Origin: Flavobacterium endoglycinae
Lineage (GTDB): Bacteria; Bacteroidota; Bacteroidia; Flavobacteriales; Flavobacteriaceae
Assembly (NCBI RefSeq): GCF_017352115.1
Contig: NZ_CP071448.1
Coordinates: forward strand, 5,391,001-5,455,000
Length of the DNA stretch: 64,000 nt
Reading direction: 5' to 3'
Shown here: piece by piece, positions 35,175 through 44,443 of the stretch
Layout: each line of letters starts with the position of its first letter
How positions within the stretch are numbered: the first letter of the stretch is position 1
Position numbers and translations under genes: made by a program
The notes under the pieces: generated by a model
The model's input: only the letters and a program-made list of their open reading frames with translations
Told to the model about the DNA's origin: nothing
Databases searched by the model: none

Positions 35175-37235
35175 TTACTCTTTCAACAAACGATTCAGCT
35201 GAAATTGTTCATCGGGGTTCAAATTAGGCAAAATTCTATTAAATGAAGCACGCATTTCTGAATTTTTCAATAAAGTTCTGATAGAATCTCTTCCAAACTT
35301 AGAAAACTGCCACATATGATGTGTGGTTGCGTTTACAAGATTTACAAGAACCTGATCGTTAATGATTTTAAAAGCAATCAATTTTTCTAAAGCATTCTGA
35401 CGTGTTGTTGCTTCATATTTGGTCGTCGAAAAACCAATCAATTCAGTAATGAGTTCTTCTGGATTTGAACTATAATCTGGAGTTGATAATGCCAAAGAAA
35501 GCCATAAAGTCCGTAAATTATAATCGTTAAAACCAATCCAGTTTTTAGATTTATCTAGATATTCTTTTCTACGATCAGGAAAGTTTTTCCATAAATAAAA
35601 CAAAGCAATCTCTTGTGTTTGATACGATTTGTCATCTAGCAAAGTTTCATATTCTGTTCTAAAATCTTCTGGTATTTTGGACAAAGTTCCTGCAAGAGTC
35701 TGACGTACTTGAATATTATTCTGATGCATTGCTTTCAATAACAATTCCTTTTTGCTTTCATAGATTTCATTTTGCAATTGGGCTATAATAGCTTCTTTTA
35801 CTGAATAATAAACATCTGAATCTAGAGTTTTTGTTAGAAAATCAATTTTGTCTGCTAAAGGTGTTTTCTTTAATTTATCGACTTCTAACCGGACTTGAAT
35901 TGCTTTGTTTTTACTCAACAAAGCGTTGGCAGTTGGCGTATCAAAAGTCGTTGATTCAAGCCAAGTTTTCTGAAACTGAACCAAATCAAAGTCAGTTACT
36001 TTTTTGACTTCATCAAAGAAATTCTGCGTATTTACATTCTTAAAAGCGTATTTATTGAGATAATTTTTCACCGCTCTTTTAAACGCTTTATCGCCAATGG
36101 TTTCGTGTAATACAAAAAGCGTCCATGCGCCTTTTTCATAGAACGTCAGCGAACTTGCTTTGGCATCTAAAACCGGAACATGATCTGTTCTAGAAGCAAA
36201 TTTAATCTGCTGCGCGGTATCGTAAAGTTTGGCATAAAAATAATCGTCACCAAAAATATTGCGTTCCGCAAGTAACGCATAATATGTAGCAAACCCTTCT
36301 TGAAGCCAATGATGAGTGCTGCTTTCGGCAGTTATCAAATCTCCAAACCAATGATGCGCCAATTCATGAGCGTCAACATTTGCATAATTTCGGTCAGCAA
36401 AACCAATATCGTCAACCACGTAACGTGTTGCAAAAAGTGTTGCAGTGGTATTTTCCATTCCGGCGTACAAAAAGTCACGAACTGGAATATTTCTAAATAT
36501 TTTCCATGGATATTTAACTCCAATTTCCTTTTCCAGAAAATCAAAAATGCGTTTTGAATAGCGATAAGTTGGTTCAAAACGAGCAGAATCTTTGTTTTCT
36601 ACATAATACTCAAGCGGGATTTTCGATTTAGAACGAAAATCTTTTCTATCGTATTTACCAATAGAAAGAACCAACAAATAAGAGCTCATTGGTTTTTCCA
36701 TTTCATACTGCCAATGAATCTGATTAATTTTTTCGGTTTTACTTTTCAAAATACCGTTCGAAACAACTTGATACTCTTTATCGTAAGTTATCCCTAAATT
36801 GAAAATAACTTTTTCATTTACATCATCAAAACTGGGGAACCAATTACTGGTATATCTTCCCTGCCCTTGTGTCCAGATTTGTACATCATTGTTTTCAATA
36901 TCAACAAAATACAAAGCTTGTTTTGGTTTTACATTATATTTAAATGTTAAGTGTTTAAGGCCTTTTTGAAAATTATTTATGATTTGTAATTCTTTAGTGG
37001 TATTCAAAAAAATTACATCTTGTCCATCAATCTGAACATTGGTAAACTCCATGTTTTTCCCATCTATTTTGATAGTGTCGATTGGCTGAAGCACTTCGAA
37101 AGTATAATCGACTTCACCAGAAATTATTTTTGGAGTGCTGTATATCGTTAGTTGCCCTGAAACGGATTTAAAATCAACATATTTGGTTTGTTGTGCAAAA
37201 ACGAAGGACGTTATAAAAAGGAAAATATATTTCAT
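35175..37235 (-). CDS. M1-family metallopeptidase (aminopeptidase N-like), exported
   Basis: The 686 residues from ATG 37235 start with a short signal peptide (MKYIFLFITSFVFAQ). The M1 domain has the substrate-binding GMENTT motif (about residue 256), the zinc site HELAHHWFGD and the third ligand in EGFATYYALL. The C-terminal 200 residues are helical HEAT-like repeats. It should cut N-terminal residues from peptides outside the cytoplasm. Its ATG overlaps the stop of the upstream transposase-like gene in an ATGA arrangement, so the two may be translationally coupled. Confidence 0.93.
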   Translation of the reverse strand: MKYIFLFITSFVFAQQTKYVDFKSVSGQLTIYSTPKIISGEVDYTFEVLQPIDTIKIDGKNMEFTNVQIDGQDVIFLNTTKELQIINNFQKGLKHLTFKYNVKPKQALYFVDIENNDVQIWTQGQGRYTSNWFPSFDDVNEKVIFNLGITYDKEYQVVSNGILKSKTEKINQIHWQYEMEKPMSSYLLVLSIGKYDRKDFRSKSKIPLEYYVENKDSARFEPTYRYSKRIFDFLEKEIGVKYPWKIFRNIPVRDFLYAGMENTTATLFATRYVVDDIGFADRNYANVDAHELAHHWFGDLITAESSTHHWLQEGFATYYALLAERNIFGDDYFYAKLYDTAQQIKFASRTDHVPVLDAKASSLTFYEKGAWTLFVLHETIGDKAFKRAVKNYLNKYAFKNVNTQNFFDEVKKVTDFDLVQFQKTWLESTTFDTPTANALLSKNKAIQVRLEVDKLKKTPLADKIDFLTKTLDSDVYYSVKEAIIAQLQNEIYESKKELLLKAMHQNNIQVRQTLAGTLSKIPEDFRTEYETLLDDKSYQTQEIALFYLWKNFPDRRKEYLDKSKNWIGFNDYNLRTLWLSLALSTPDYSSNPEELITELIGFSTTKYEATTRQNALEKLIAFKIINDQVLVNLVNATTHHMWQFSKFGRDSIRTLLKNSEMRASFNRILPNLNPDEQFQLNRLLKE

Positions 37236-37858
37236 TGAAAAGTTGAATTTATAGAATCTTTCTCCCAAGATATTGGATTATTTTTAATATAATCATAAAT
37301 TGTTTCAAATGTTTTATAATTTCGAACAATATGATCATGATAATTTGCCTGCCAAATGGAATCAATATCATTTATTTGTTTGGTCGTTAGTGATTTAAAA
37401 ACGGCAATAAAGGATGAAATAGAATTTGGTTTTCTGGACAATTTTGGTTCTGATTGGTTTTGTAGAGACGCACTGCAGTGCGTGTCACCTTTATTTGTCG
37501 TCAAAGAAATATGAGAGTCATTATTTTGTGTCGTAGAAATACTATGGGTAGACGCACTGCTGTGCGTCTCTACGTTAGAAACTTCATTATTTTTAATTTC
37601 AATTAACAAATGAATGTGATTTGGCATGATAACCCAATTGTGAAAAAACCAATTTTTACGAATAGTTATTGATTTCAAGAGCTCTTTTTCTATAATTTTT
37701 CCATTATGATTTAAAATCATTTTATCACCTTCAATATTCCCAAATATGCATTTCCTGCCTTTAGTGACTATTGTAATAAAATAAATTGCTTCACTTGAAT
37801 AATCCCAATTTTTCAATCTATTTGAAATTGTTCTGAACTTGTCTTTAAATAATGTCAT
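37232..37858 (-). CDS. REP-associated tyrosine transposase (RAYT) with REP palindromes in frame
   Basis: The 208 residues match the IS200-like Y1 transposase family used by RAYTs: AIYFITIVTKGRKCIFGNI, the metal site PNHIHLLIEI (His81, His83) and the end WQANYHDHIVRNY and IYDYIKNNPISWEKD, with a likely catalytic Tyr in IYDYI. Residues about 91-135 are a low-complexity Ser/Thr/Asn insert holding two related peptides (ETHSSAS and DTHCSAS). They are encoded by two REP-like DNA palindromes. RAYTs process REP hairpins. The insert sits between the HxH motif and the Tyr helix, so it may be a tolerated loop. Confidence 0.88.
   Translation of the reverse strand: MTLFKDKFRTISNRLKNWDYSSEAIYFITIVTKGRKCIFGNIEGDKMILNHNGKIIEKELLKSITIRKNWFFHNWVIMPNHIHLLIEIKNNEVSNVETHSSASTHSISTTQNNDSHISLTTNKGDTHCSASLQNQSEPKLSRKPNSISSFIAVFKSLTTKQINDIDSIWQANYHDHIVRNYKTFETIYDYIKNNPISWEKDSINSTFQ
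37462..37489. repeat. REP-like palindrome 1 inside the RAYT gene
   Basis: The sequence begins GTAGAGACGCAC on the plus strand and contains the perfect 16-bp palindrome ACGCACTGCAGTGCGT at 37468-37483. It is read in frame by the RAYT gene as DTHCSAS. Confidence 0.85.
37548..37573. repeat. REP-like palindrome 2 inside the RAYT gene, opposite orientation
   Basis: On the minus strand it begins GTAGAGACGCAC and closes with GTGCGTCTAC. It shares the 12-base head with palindrome 1 but in the opposite orientation, about 58 bp away. Paired inverted REPs of this sort resemble a BIME unit. It is read in frame as VETHSSAS. Confidence 0.85.
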
Positions 37859-37947
37859 CTCTTTGGCTTGTAAAATTCCAAAGTTACAAAGGTTTCAGTA
37901 ACAAATAGAATGAAATTTGTAAGTTTACATTATTAAAATATCAAATT

Positions 37948-38694
37948 GTGCCAGCACCTATAAAAGCCCTTTTTAACTGGAGCAGCGGAAAAGATTCTGC
38001 TCTTTCTTTATATAAAATACTGCAGAATCCTGCCTATAAAATTGAATATCTGCTGACAAGTGTCAACCAGCAATATCAGCGAATTTCGATGCATGGTGTT
38101 CGTACCGAATTACTGAAAGCACAAGCCGAAAGTATTGGCATACCTCTCAAAATCATGGAAATTCCGGAAATGCCAACTATGGAAGTTTACGAAGAAGTTA
38201 TGACCAAAACACTAACAGATTTCAAAAATAACGGAATCACGCATTCGGTTTTTGGTGATATATTTCTAGAAGATTTAAGAAAATACCGTGAGAACCAACT
38301 AGCGAAAATTGGTTTTGAAGGTGTTTTTCCAATCTGGAAAATTCCGTCACATGATTTGATTAATGAATTTATTTCATTGGGATTTAAAACTATTGTGGTT
38401 TGTGTAAACGAACGTTATTTGGATAAAAGTTTTGTGGGACGTGTAATCGATCAGGATTTTATAAATGATCTTCCTGAAAATGTAGATGTTTGCGGAGAAA
38501 ACGGAGAATTTCACACTTTTACTTTCGATGGACCTATTTTCTCTAAACCTATTGATTTTGAAATAGGCGAAATTGTATATCGAAAATATGAAAAACCAAA
38601 AAACCAAAATCCCTCAAATACAGCTTGTGACACTGATTCTTCCGACGCTTTTGACTATGGCTTTTGGTATTGTGATTTAATTAAAACCAGCTGA
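37948..38694 (+). CDS. Dph6-like ATP pyrophosphatase (diphthine-ammonia ligase family)
   Basis: The 248 residues start with a PP-loop (NWSSGKDSALSLYKIL) that binds ATP, followed by SMHGVRTELLKAQAESIGIPL and GDIFLEDLRKYRE, and end with CGENGEFHTFTFDGPIF. This is the Dph6/ATP-PPase family. Bacteria do not make diphthamide, so the real substrate is probably another amide-forming target. The start is a GTG at 37948. It is followed 2 bp later by an unknown HExxH protein, so the two are likely cotranslated. Confidence 0.88.
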   Translation: MPAPIKALFNWSSGKDSALSLYKILQNPAYKIEYLLTSVNQQYQRISMHGVRTELLKAQAESIGIPLKIMEIPEMPTMEVYEEVMTKTLTDFKNNGITHSVFGDIFLEDLRKYRENQLAKIGFEGVFPIWKIPSHDLINEFISLGFKTIVVCVNERYLDKSFVGRVIDQDFINDLPENVDVCGENGEFHTFTFDGPIFSKPIDFEIGEIVYRKYEKPKNQNPSNTACDTDSSDAFDYGFWYCDLIKTS

Positions 38695-38696
38695 TT

Positions 38697-39200
38697 ATGT
38701 CTTTAAAAGAAAATATTGAAGTAAAAAAAGTAGTGCAGTTTCTTGAAGAAATAAAAATAAATATTATTGAAAAAGAACTCGGTAATACATTTTTGCCTGG
38801 TCTTGAACTTGGTCCAAACTGTATTTATATTGATTACGAAAAATTACTTTATCCCGGAGATATACTACACGAAGCTGGACATCTTGCGGTAACTACTTCT
38901 GCTGAAAGAAAGTTAGTGGGAACGACAGAAATACCTTCAGAATGGCCTACTCAAGGTGATGAAATTGCAGCGATTTTATGGTCGTATGGTGCTTTACATT
39001 ATTTAGAACTTCCTTTAGAATTTGTATTTCATCCAAATGGTTATAGAGATCAATCGCAGTGGTTTATTTCCAATTTTAGTTCGGGAACTTATATGGGATT
39101 GCCGCTGTTGGAATGGATGGGATTATGCCTTGGAAAAGAAAAAGCCGAAAAAGAACAAAAATCTCCTTTTCCAGCTATGCAAAAATGGCTTCGTGATTAA
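38697..39200 (+). CDS. Unknown protein with HEAGH zinc-site motif
   Basis: I do not recognise this 167-residue protein. It has an HExxH motif (DILHEAGHLAV, about residues 58-68), typical of zinc metallopeptidases, and ends with two helices after WFISNFSSGTYMG. No signal peptide or membrane segment is seen. A third metal ligand is not certain: the D/E-rich QGDEIAAILW segment 32 residues later is one option. It starts 2 bp after the Dph6-like gene and its stop directly abuts the stop of the convergent DUF1697 gene. Confidence 0.8.
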   Translation: MSLKENIEVKKVVQFLEEIKINIIEKELGNTFLPGLELGPNCIYIDYEKLLYPGDILHEAGHLAVTTSAERKLVGTTEIPSEWPTQGDEIAAILWSYGALHYLELPLEFVFHPNGYRDQSQWFISNFSSGTYMGLPLLEWMGLCLGKEKAEKEQKSPFPAMQKWLRD

Positions 39201-39740
39201 TTATTCCGAATACATTTTAAGTAAGTTTGTCACTGTATTCCAATTTCTAATCGTAGCAGTAACATTCAGTTTTTTCTCGATGTATTTTTGATCGAAACGG
39301 GTTTTGCCTGCCCCAACTGCATATTTTATAAAAATCCTATTTTCATCAATACTTGCCTCATCTGGTTTAAACTGACTGATTTTTAAATCGTTTATATTTT
39401 CTTTTTTCAAAGTCGTTGAAACAAAAGCCACATAAAGCTTTTTAGTGTCACAATCTTTTTCTTTCAAATAAGGATTGTTAGCAAAACACGATTCTAAATT
39501 TTCTTTGGTAATCATGACAACAGGAACTTCATGCCCAAAAACTTTAAAGATTTCCTGTTTAATCATAAAACCCACTTTTGAAGGCTCTTCTTCGCTATCT
39601 ACAAATACATTTCCCGATTGCAGATAGGTACGAACATTTTGAAAGCCGAGATTTTCCAGCATGGTTTTTAAAGCTTCCATTTTCATCATATTATGTCCGG
39701 AAACATTAATTCCTCTCAAAAGCGCTAAATGTGTTGTCAT
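39201..39740 (-). CDS. DUF1697 domain protein
   Basis: The 179 residues match DUF1697: LALLRGINVSGHNMMKMEALKTML at the start, NVRTYLQSGNVFVDS, and near the end YAVGAGKTRFDQKYIEKKLNVTATIRNWNTV. The function is unknown. I chose ATG 39740; an in-frame TTG 9 bp upstream is less likely. It follows the acidic protein gene on the same strand by 11 bp and may share its message. Confidence 0.9.
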   Translation of the reverse strand: MTTHLALLRGINVSGHNMMKMEALKTMLENLGFQNVRTYLQSGNVFVDSEEEPSKVGFMIKQEIFKVFGHEVPVVMITKENLESCFANNPYLKEKDCDTKKLYVAFVSTTLKKENINDLKISQFKPDEASIDENRIFIKYAVGAGKTRFDQKYIEKKLNVTATIRNWNTVTNLLKMYSE

Positions 39741-39751
39741 TTTATTCAATT

Positions 39752-41515
39752 TTATTCATCATCTTCTTCACCAATTTCAATCCCGAATTTGGTTAGAAAA
39801 TCGTTTAATTTCTTTTTGTACTTTTCTTTTGCTTGGTCTACAATTGCGTCAGCTTCTTCATTTGTTTCTATCGGATCTAGATTAAATTCTTTTTTAACCC
39901 ATTCATGAAATGCTTCTTTATTTTCATTTTCAGAATAATATTCGTCGTCTTTATAGAAATACGCGTAATCAAAATCAACAGAAATTTCAGTATCTAAAGT
40001 CAAGAGATGAATTAATTTACGGATGTTCTCAGCTACGACATGAATTCCGCCTTCGTCACCAAAAACGACTATCGGACAATTATTTAAATCATCGTCGACA
40101 AGCCAATACGCGTATGAACTTCCTGAACCATTTGCACCTGCAAATTCAATAAAACTGTTATAGAATTCTTCTTCCTCAGACCAGGTTTTTATTCCCGTTT
40201 TATCATTTGTTACCAGAAGTCCAAAACATTCTGAATAAGTTTCAGATCCGTATTCTTGCTGAAATTTATATAATTTAACCAAATCATCAGGCAATTTATA
40301 ACTTCCAAACTGAGGTGTGAATTCTTCTAAAGAGAAACTACTGTCATACTCTGTGTACTCTCTTTCGTCTTCATCATCTTCCTCTTCTTCAACTTCAGCT
40401 GTAAGTATTTCAAACGTTTTTAATGCTGCACGTTTTACACACAACATTTCAATTCCAGGAGCTGTTTCGTTGTTTGCCCACTGGTATTTTGGATTTCCAT
40501 CTTCGTAAAGATATTCTAATACCAATGTGATTTCTTCTGTATCATGACACCATAAAGCACGCATTCTGATGTCAAATCCATTGGAAATTTCTTCAGAAAT
40601 CTGACTGTATTTCATTCCTTCATAATCAAAAGGAATAAACGAATAAATGGTTGTTCCAATATTTCTTATGATTTTACCTTCTTCTTTTAATTCTTCGGTT
40701 TCAGATAAAGCATTGACCATATTAATAAACTGATTACGGAAATCAGCGTATGTATACTGATCTTTTTTATCGTAATTCAGGATCGAAAGCCCTTCTTTAA
40801 AAACTTTATGGTAATTGTTACCTAATATTCCATCTTCATAACTTGAGTAATCAATAAAAGCATCATCAACAATATCAGATAATTTATGAGTTGAAGGAAA
40901 GTAATTTTCGATTGTCAAAAGACCCTCTGGTCCTTCAACATTACTACAGATCATAATATCGGGTCTGCCAACGTTTATAATTGCTTCAACATCAGTAAAA
41001 CGTTCAAAATGCATCAGCATATCATCACTGTGGATTAACCAAGCTTTTACATCGCCTTTTACGAAAAGTTCGCCATGATTGTATTCTCCCATAAGAACAT
41101 CACACTGCACACCACCGCCTAGATAATGAATACTTCCGAACAAAGCAATATTTACTGCTGTGGTTTTTCCAAAAACAATTAAAGCAGGTGAATTATCGGT
41201 ATCGTAAGAACTGATTAGTTTGGCAACATTCAGGTCTCCTTTAAATATAAATCCTAGAATAAAAACATCTGGATGTTCATCTGTACTAAAATCCATTTCA
41301 AATGAATCCATTTCTACATCGTCCTCTGCCAGCAAGAATATTGGATTTTCTTCATAATCAGGAAAACGCCAGGTATCTTCAAAAACATTGTAAATTTTCT
41401 GATTATTGAAATTGGTTAGATCTCCAATAATAGTATGCGCTTCATGTCGGTTAATGACTTTAAATGTGACACCTGCAAAAATCATGGTTTCAAAAGGAAC
41501 TTTTTCTTCTTTCAT
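39752..41515 (-). CDS. Large acidic two-part protein, SMI1/KNR4-like C-terminal half
   Basis: I do not recognise the full protein (587 residues). The first part (about 1-215) is strand-rich with repeats like GDLNVAKLISSYDTDNSPALIVFGKTTAVNIALFG, suggesting a beta-helix or bactofilin-like stack. After a very acidic linker (about 385-400, EEEEDDEDERE) comes a region (about 405-550) with YKLPDDLVKLYKFQQEYG, ECFGLLVTN and VVFGDEGGIHVVAENI that is like SMI1/KNR4 (SUKH) immunity or scaffolding domains. No signal peptide is present. SUKH proteins often neutralise toxins, but no toxin gene lies nearby, so this stays a guess. Confidence 0.7.
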   Translation of the reverse strand: MKEEKVPFETMIFAGVTFKVINRHEAHTIIGDLTNFNNQKIYNVFEDTWRFPDYEENPIFLLAEDDVEMDSFEMDFSTDEHPDVFILGFIFKGDLNVAKLISSYDTDNSPALIVFGKTTAVNIALFGSIHYLGGGVQCDVLMGEYNHGELFVKGDVKAWLIHSDDMLMHFERFTDVEAIINVGRPDIMICSNVEGPEGLLTIENYFPSTHKLSDIVDDAFIDYSSYEDGILGNNYHKVFKEGLSILNYDKKDQYTYADFRNQFINMVNALSETEELKEEGKIIRNIGTTIYSFIPFDYEGMKYSQISEEISNGFDIRMRALWCHDTEEITLVLEYLYEDGNPKYQWANNETAPGIEMLCVKRAALKTFEILTAEVEEEEDDEDEREYTEYDSSFSLEEFTPQFGSYKLPDDLVKLYKFQQEYGSETYSECFGLLVTNDKTGIKTWSEEEEFYNSFIEFAGANGSGSSYAYWLVDDDLNNCPIVVFGDEGGIHVVAENIRKLIHLLTLDTEISVDFDYAYFYKDDEYYSENENKEAFHEWVKKEFNLDPIETNEEADAIVDQAKEKYKKKLNDFLTKFGIEIGEEDDE

Positions 41516-41593
41516 TTTTCTTGGGCTTATATCTTAATGGTCAACAAATCTAACAATTATCTTTATTTATTAAAATAATACTGACGGAAAAAT

Positions 41594-41626
41594 AAAAAAC
41601 CCTGCCAGCTTTTGACAGAGTTTTTA
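41594..41626 (-). terminator. Terminator of the lipocalin-like gene
   Basis: Imperfect hairpin with arms AAAAACCCTGCCA and TGACAGAGTTTTT, 34 bp after the minus-strand stop at 41660, with a T run on the minus strand. Confidence 0.55.
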
Positions 41627-41659
41627 TGCATTTATAAATCAACAAATATCTTGAATAGA

Positions 41660-42100
41660 CTACTTTACTTTTTTATATTCTAATGAAGGACCATCGCAGT
41701 TTTGCCATGTACTATTTAGTGTTCCTGCTTCATTTACCACTAATTCTTCACTTTGGTTTCCTTTACAACTTCCCACGATTTCACTTGGATTGGTATAGGT
41801 TAGTTGCAAATGCGGTCTGTTTTGAATAGTTACTACCGAAAAAGTTCCTGATGCTGTAATAGTAGTTTCGTTTTGGACTTTAGTTTTAATAAAAGTGTTG
41901 TCTTTTTTAAAATCATAGGTTTCCTTCCACTGCGGCTGTCCAATACTGTAAACCGCCAGAATAAATCCGTTGCCAGCCATTCTACTTAATTCCCATTTTC
42001 CATAATAACTGGTGTTTTTGGAATCTCCATCATCATTTGAACAAGATAAAAAGCTTGTTATAAACAGTGTTATTACGCCAATAAGAGTAATTTTTTTCAT
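41660..42100 (-). CDS. Lipocalin-like lipoprotein
   Basis: The 146 residues begin with a signal and lipobox (FLSC, Cys at about 20) followed by SNDDGD, then a lipocalin-like pattern YYGKWELSRMAG near residue 32 and strands such as YDFKKDNTFIKT. It should be a surface or periplasmic lipoprotein; ligand unknown. It stands alone with its own terminator and is divergent from recG, with a 210-bp AT-rich gap in which I see no clear promoter. Confidence 0.8.
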   Translation of the reverse strand: MKKITLIGVITLFITSFLSCSNDDGDSKNTSYYGKWELSRMAGNGFILAVYSIGQPQWKETYDFKKDNTFIKTKVQNETTITASGTFSVVTIQNRPHLQLTYTNPSEIVGSCKGNQSEELVVNEAGTLNSTWQNCDGPSLEYKKVK

Positions 42101-42310
42101 TTTATTAGGTTTTATGGTTTGTACATTAAATAGATATTATTATTTGTAAAAGGTTGCGTATCTGTACACTAAAATTTTTAAGCAGAAAGTCACTTTTAAA
42201 TTTCCCAATTAAAATCTATCTTCGCTTTTAGAAAATTCCAAAGAATAAAATCAAAAAATAATTCCAAATCCCAATTGGATCAATCTGAAATTAAAACCTA
42301 AAATTCCTCA

Positions 42311-44419
42311 ATGTCTAACAATCTTCTTGAAACTCCTATTGAATATCTGAAAGGTGTTGGTCCAAGCCGTGGCCAGCTGCTTCGCAAGGAACTGGGAATT
42401 CATAAATACGGAGATCTGGTTAACTTTTATCCCAACCGATATATCGACCGTACAAGATATTATAAGATTAATGAATTACAGAATACAGGAACTGAAGTAC
42501 AGATTATTGGAAAAATAATCAACATTAAAACTGTTGAATTTGCCAAAAACAAAAAACGTCTCGTTGCAACTTTTGTAGATGAAACCGGACAGATCGAACT
42601 CAACTGGTTTCAAGGTCACAAATGGATTCGTGAAAGTTTAAAACTGAACGAACAGCTGGTAATTTTTGGAAAATGTTCTTTGTATGGAAGTTCATTCAGC
42701 ATGGCACATCCAGAAATTGAATTACTAAGCGAACACGAAAGGAGTCTTCGCTCTGCCATGCAGCCGGTTTATCCTTCTACAGAAACACTAACGAATCGTG
42801 GTATTTCGAATAGGACAATCAATAAAATGATGGAACAATTGTTTCTTGAAACCCAAGCGTTATTTACCGAAACTTTCCCAGCCTATTTAATAGAAGAATT
42901 AAAACTGATTTCCAAAAGAGCCGCATTATTTAATATTCATTTCCCAAAGAGTGCCGATGCTTTGGCGAAAGCTCAATTTCGATTAAAATTTGAAGAATTG
43001 TTTTTCATCCAGCTTCAGTTAATCACTAAAAACTTAATTAGAAAACATAAAATAAAAGGACATCCGTTTACAAAAGTCGGGGAACTTTTTAATGATTTTT
43101 ATCAAAACCACCTGCCGTTTGATTTAACAAATGCTCAAAAAAGAGTAATTAAAGAAATCCGTACGGATATGGGAAGCAACGCCCAAATGAATCGATTACT
43201 TCAAGGTGATGTAGGTTCTGGAAAAACTATCGTTGGGTTTATGAGTATGCTTTTGGCGATTGACAACGGTTTTCAGGCGTGTTTAATGGCTCCAACCGAA
43301 ATTTTGGCCAACCAGCATTTTCTTGGTTTATCTGAATTTGCGAATTTATTAAACATCAACATCCGAATTTTAACGGGATCAACTAAAACTTCCGAACGAA
43401 AAATTATTCACGAAGAGCTTGAAAACGGGAGTTTAAAAATATTAATTGGAACGCACGCATTACTTGAAGATAAAGTGAAATTCAATAATTTAGGTCTTGC
43501 TATCATTGACGAGCAGCATCGTTTTGGTGTAGAACAAAGATCTAAATTGTGGAAGAAAAACGATATTCCGCCGCACGTTTTAGTCATGACGGCAACGCCA
43601 ATTCCGAGAACTTTGGCGATGAGTTTGTATGGTGATTTGGATATTTCTGTGATTGATGAATTACCACCGGGAAGAAAACCTATCGAAACGGCACACCGTT
43701 ACGACACAAATCGTTTGAAAGTCTGGAAATTCCTTCGCGATGAAATTGCAAAAGGAAGGCAGATTTATATTGTGTATCCGTTAATTCAGGAATCCGAAAA
43801 AATGGATTATAAGGATTTAATGGATGGTTACGAAAGTATTTCCAGAGATTTTCCTCTGCCTCAATATTCGATTTCCATTTTGCATGGAAAAATGAAGCCT
43901 GCTGATAAAGATGCTGAGATGAAACGTTTCTCTGAAGGAAAAACCAATATTATGGTGGCTACAACCGTTATTGAGGTAGGTGTTAACGTGCCAAATGCCA
44001 GCGTGATGATTATTGAAAGTGCTGAGCGTTTTGGTTTATCGCAGCTGCATCAGCTTCGCGGACGTGTTGGCCGAGGTGCTGAACAGAGTTATTGTATTTT
44101 AATGACAAGCCATAAATTAAGTACTGACAGCAAAACCAGAATGGAAACTATGGTGCGTACCAACGATGGTTTCGAAATTGCCGAAGTCGATCTAAAACTC
44201 CGCGGACCAGGAGATTTGATGGGAACACAGCAAAGTGGTGTACTAAACCTTCAAATTGCCGATATCGTAAAAGACAGAGAAATTCTTTCTTACGCTCGCA
44301 ACTATGCCATGAAAATTTTAAAAGAAGATCCGCCTCTTCAAAAACCAGAACACGCCATTCTAAAAACAGTCTTCATTGAATTGACTAAGAAAAAGAATAT
44401 TTGGAATTATATTTCGTAG
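42311..44419 (+). CDS. recG: ATP-dependent DNA helicase RecG
   Basis: The 702 residues match RecG: wedge/OB domain (about 1-160, FYPNRYIDRTRYYKI), then a superfamily 2 helicase with LQGDVGSGKT (Walker A), MAPTEILANQH, IIDEQHRFGVEQR, VMTATPIPRTLAM and SAERFGLSQLHQLRGRVGRG, and the C-terminal regulatory part. It remodels stalled replication forks and Holliday junctions. A word-like inverted repeat follows the stop. Confidence 0.96.
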   Translation: MSNNLLETPIEYLKGVGPSRGQLLRKELGIHKYGDLVNFYPNRYIDRTRYYKINELQNTGTEVQIIGKIINIKTVEFAKNKKRLVATFVDETGQIELNWFQGHKWIRESLKLNEQLVIFGKCSLYGSSFSMAHPEIELLSEHERSLRSAMQPVYPSTETLTNRGISNRTINKMMEQLFLETQALFTETFPAYLIEELKLISKRAALFNIHFPKSADALAKAQFRLKFEELFFIQLQLITKNLIRKHKIKGHPFTKVGELFNDFYQNHLPFDLTNAQKRVIKEIRTDMGSNAQMNRLLQGDVGSGKTIVGFMSMLLAIDNGFQACLMAPTEILANQHFLGLSEFANLLNINIRILTGSTKTSERKIIHEELENGSLKILIGTHALLEDKVKFNNLGLAIIDEQHRFGVEQRSKLWKKNDIPPHVLVMTATPIPRTLAMSLYGDLDISVIDELPPGRKPIETAHRYDTNRLKVWKFLRDEIAKGRQIYIVYPLIQESEKMDYKDLMDGYESISRDFPLPQYSISILHGKMKPADKDAEMKRFSEGKTNIMVATTVIEVGVNVPNASVMIIESAERFGLSQLHQLRGRVGRGAEQSYCILMTSHKLSTDSKTRMETMVRTNDGFEIAEVDLKLRGPGDLMGTQQSGVLNLQIADIVKDREILSYARNYAMKILKEDPPLQKPEHAILKTVFIELTKKKNIWNYIS

Positions 44420-44443
44420 TTATTTTTTTGGGAACAAAGAAGC

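Noticed and set aside
35008..35202. Short plus-strand open frame in the patatin to M1 peptidase gap
   Set aside because: It is built from pyrimidine-rich low-complexity DNA, overlaps the M1 gene end and has no recognisable protein pattern.
37462..37573. Insertion sequence inside the RAYT gene
   Set aside because: The frame is intact and the insert is only palindromes with a short spacer; no transposon ends or target duplication were seen.
39022..39291. Plus-strand open frame bridging the HEAGH gene and the DUF1697 gene
   Set aside because: It is a shadow frame of two better supported convergent genes.
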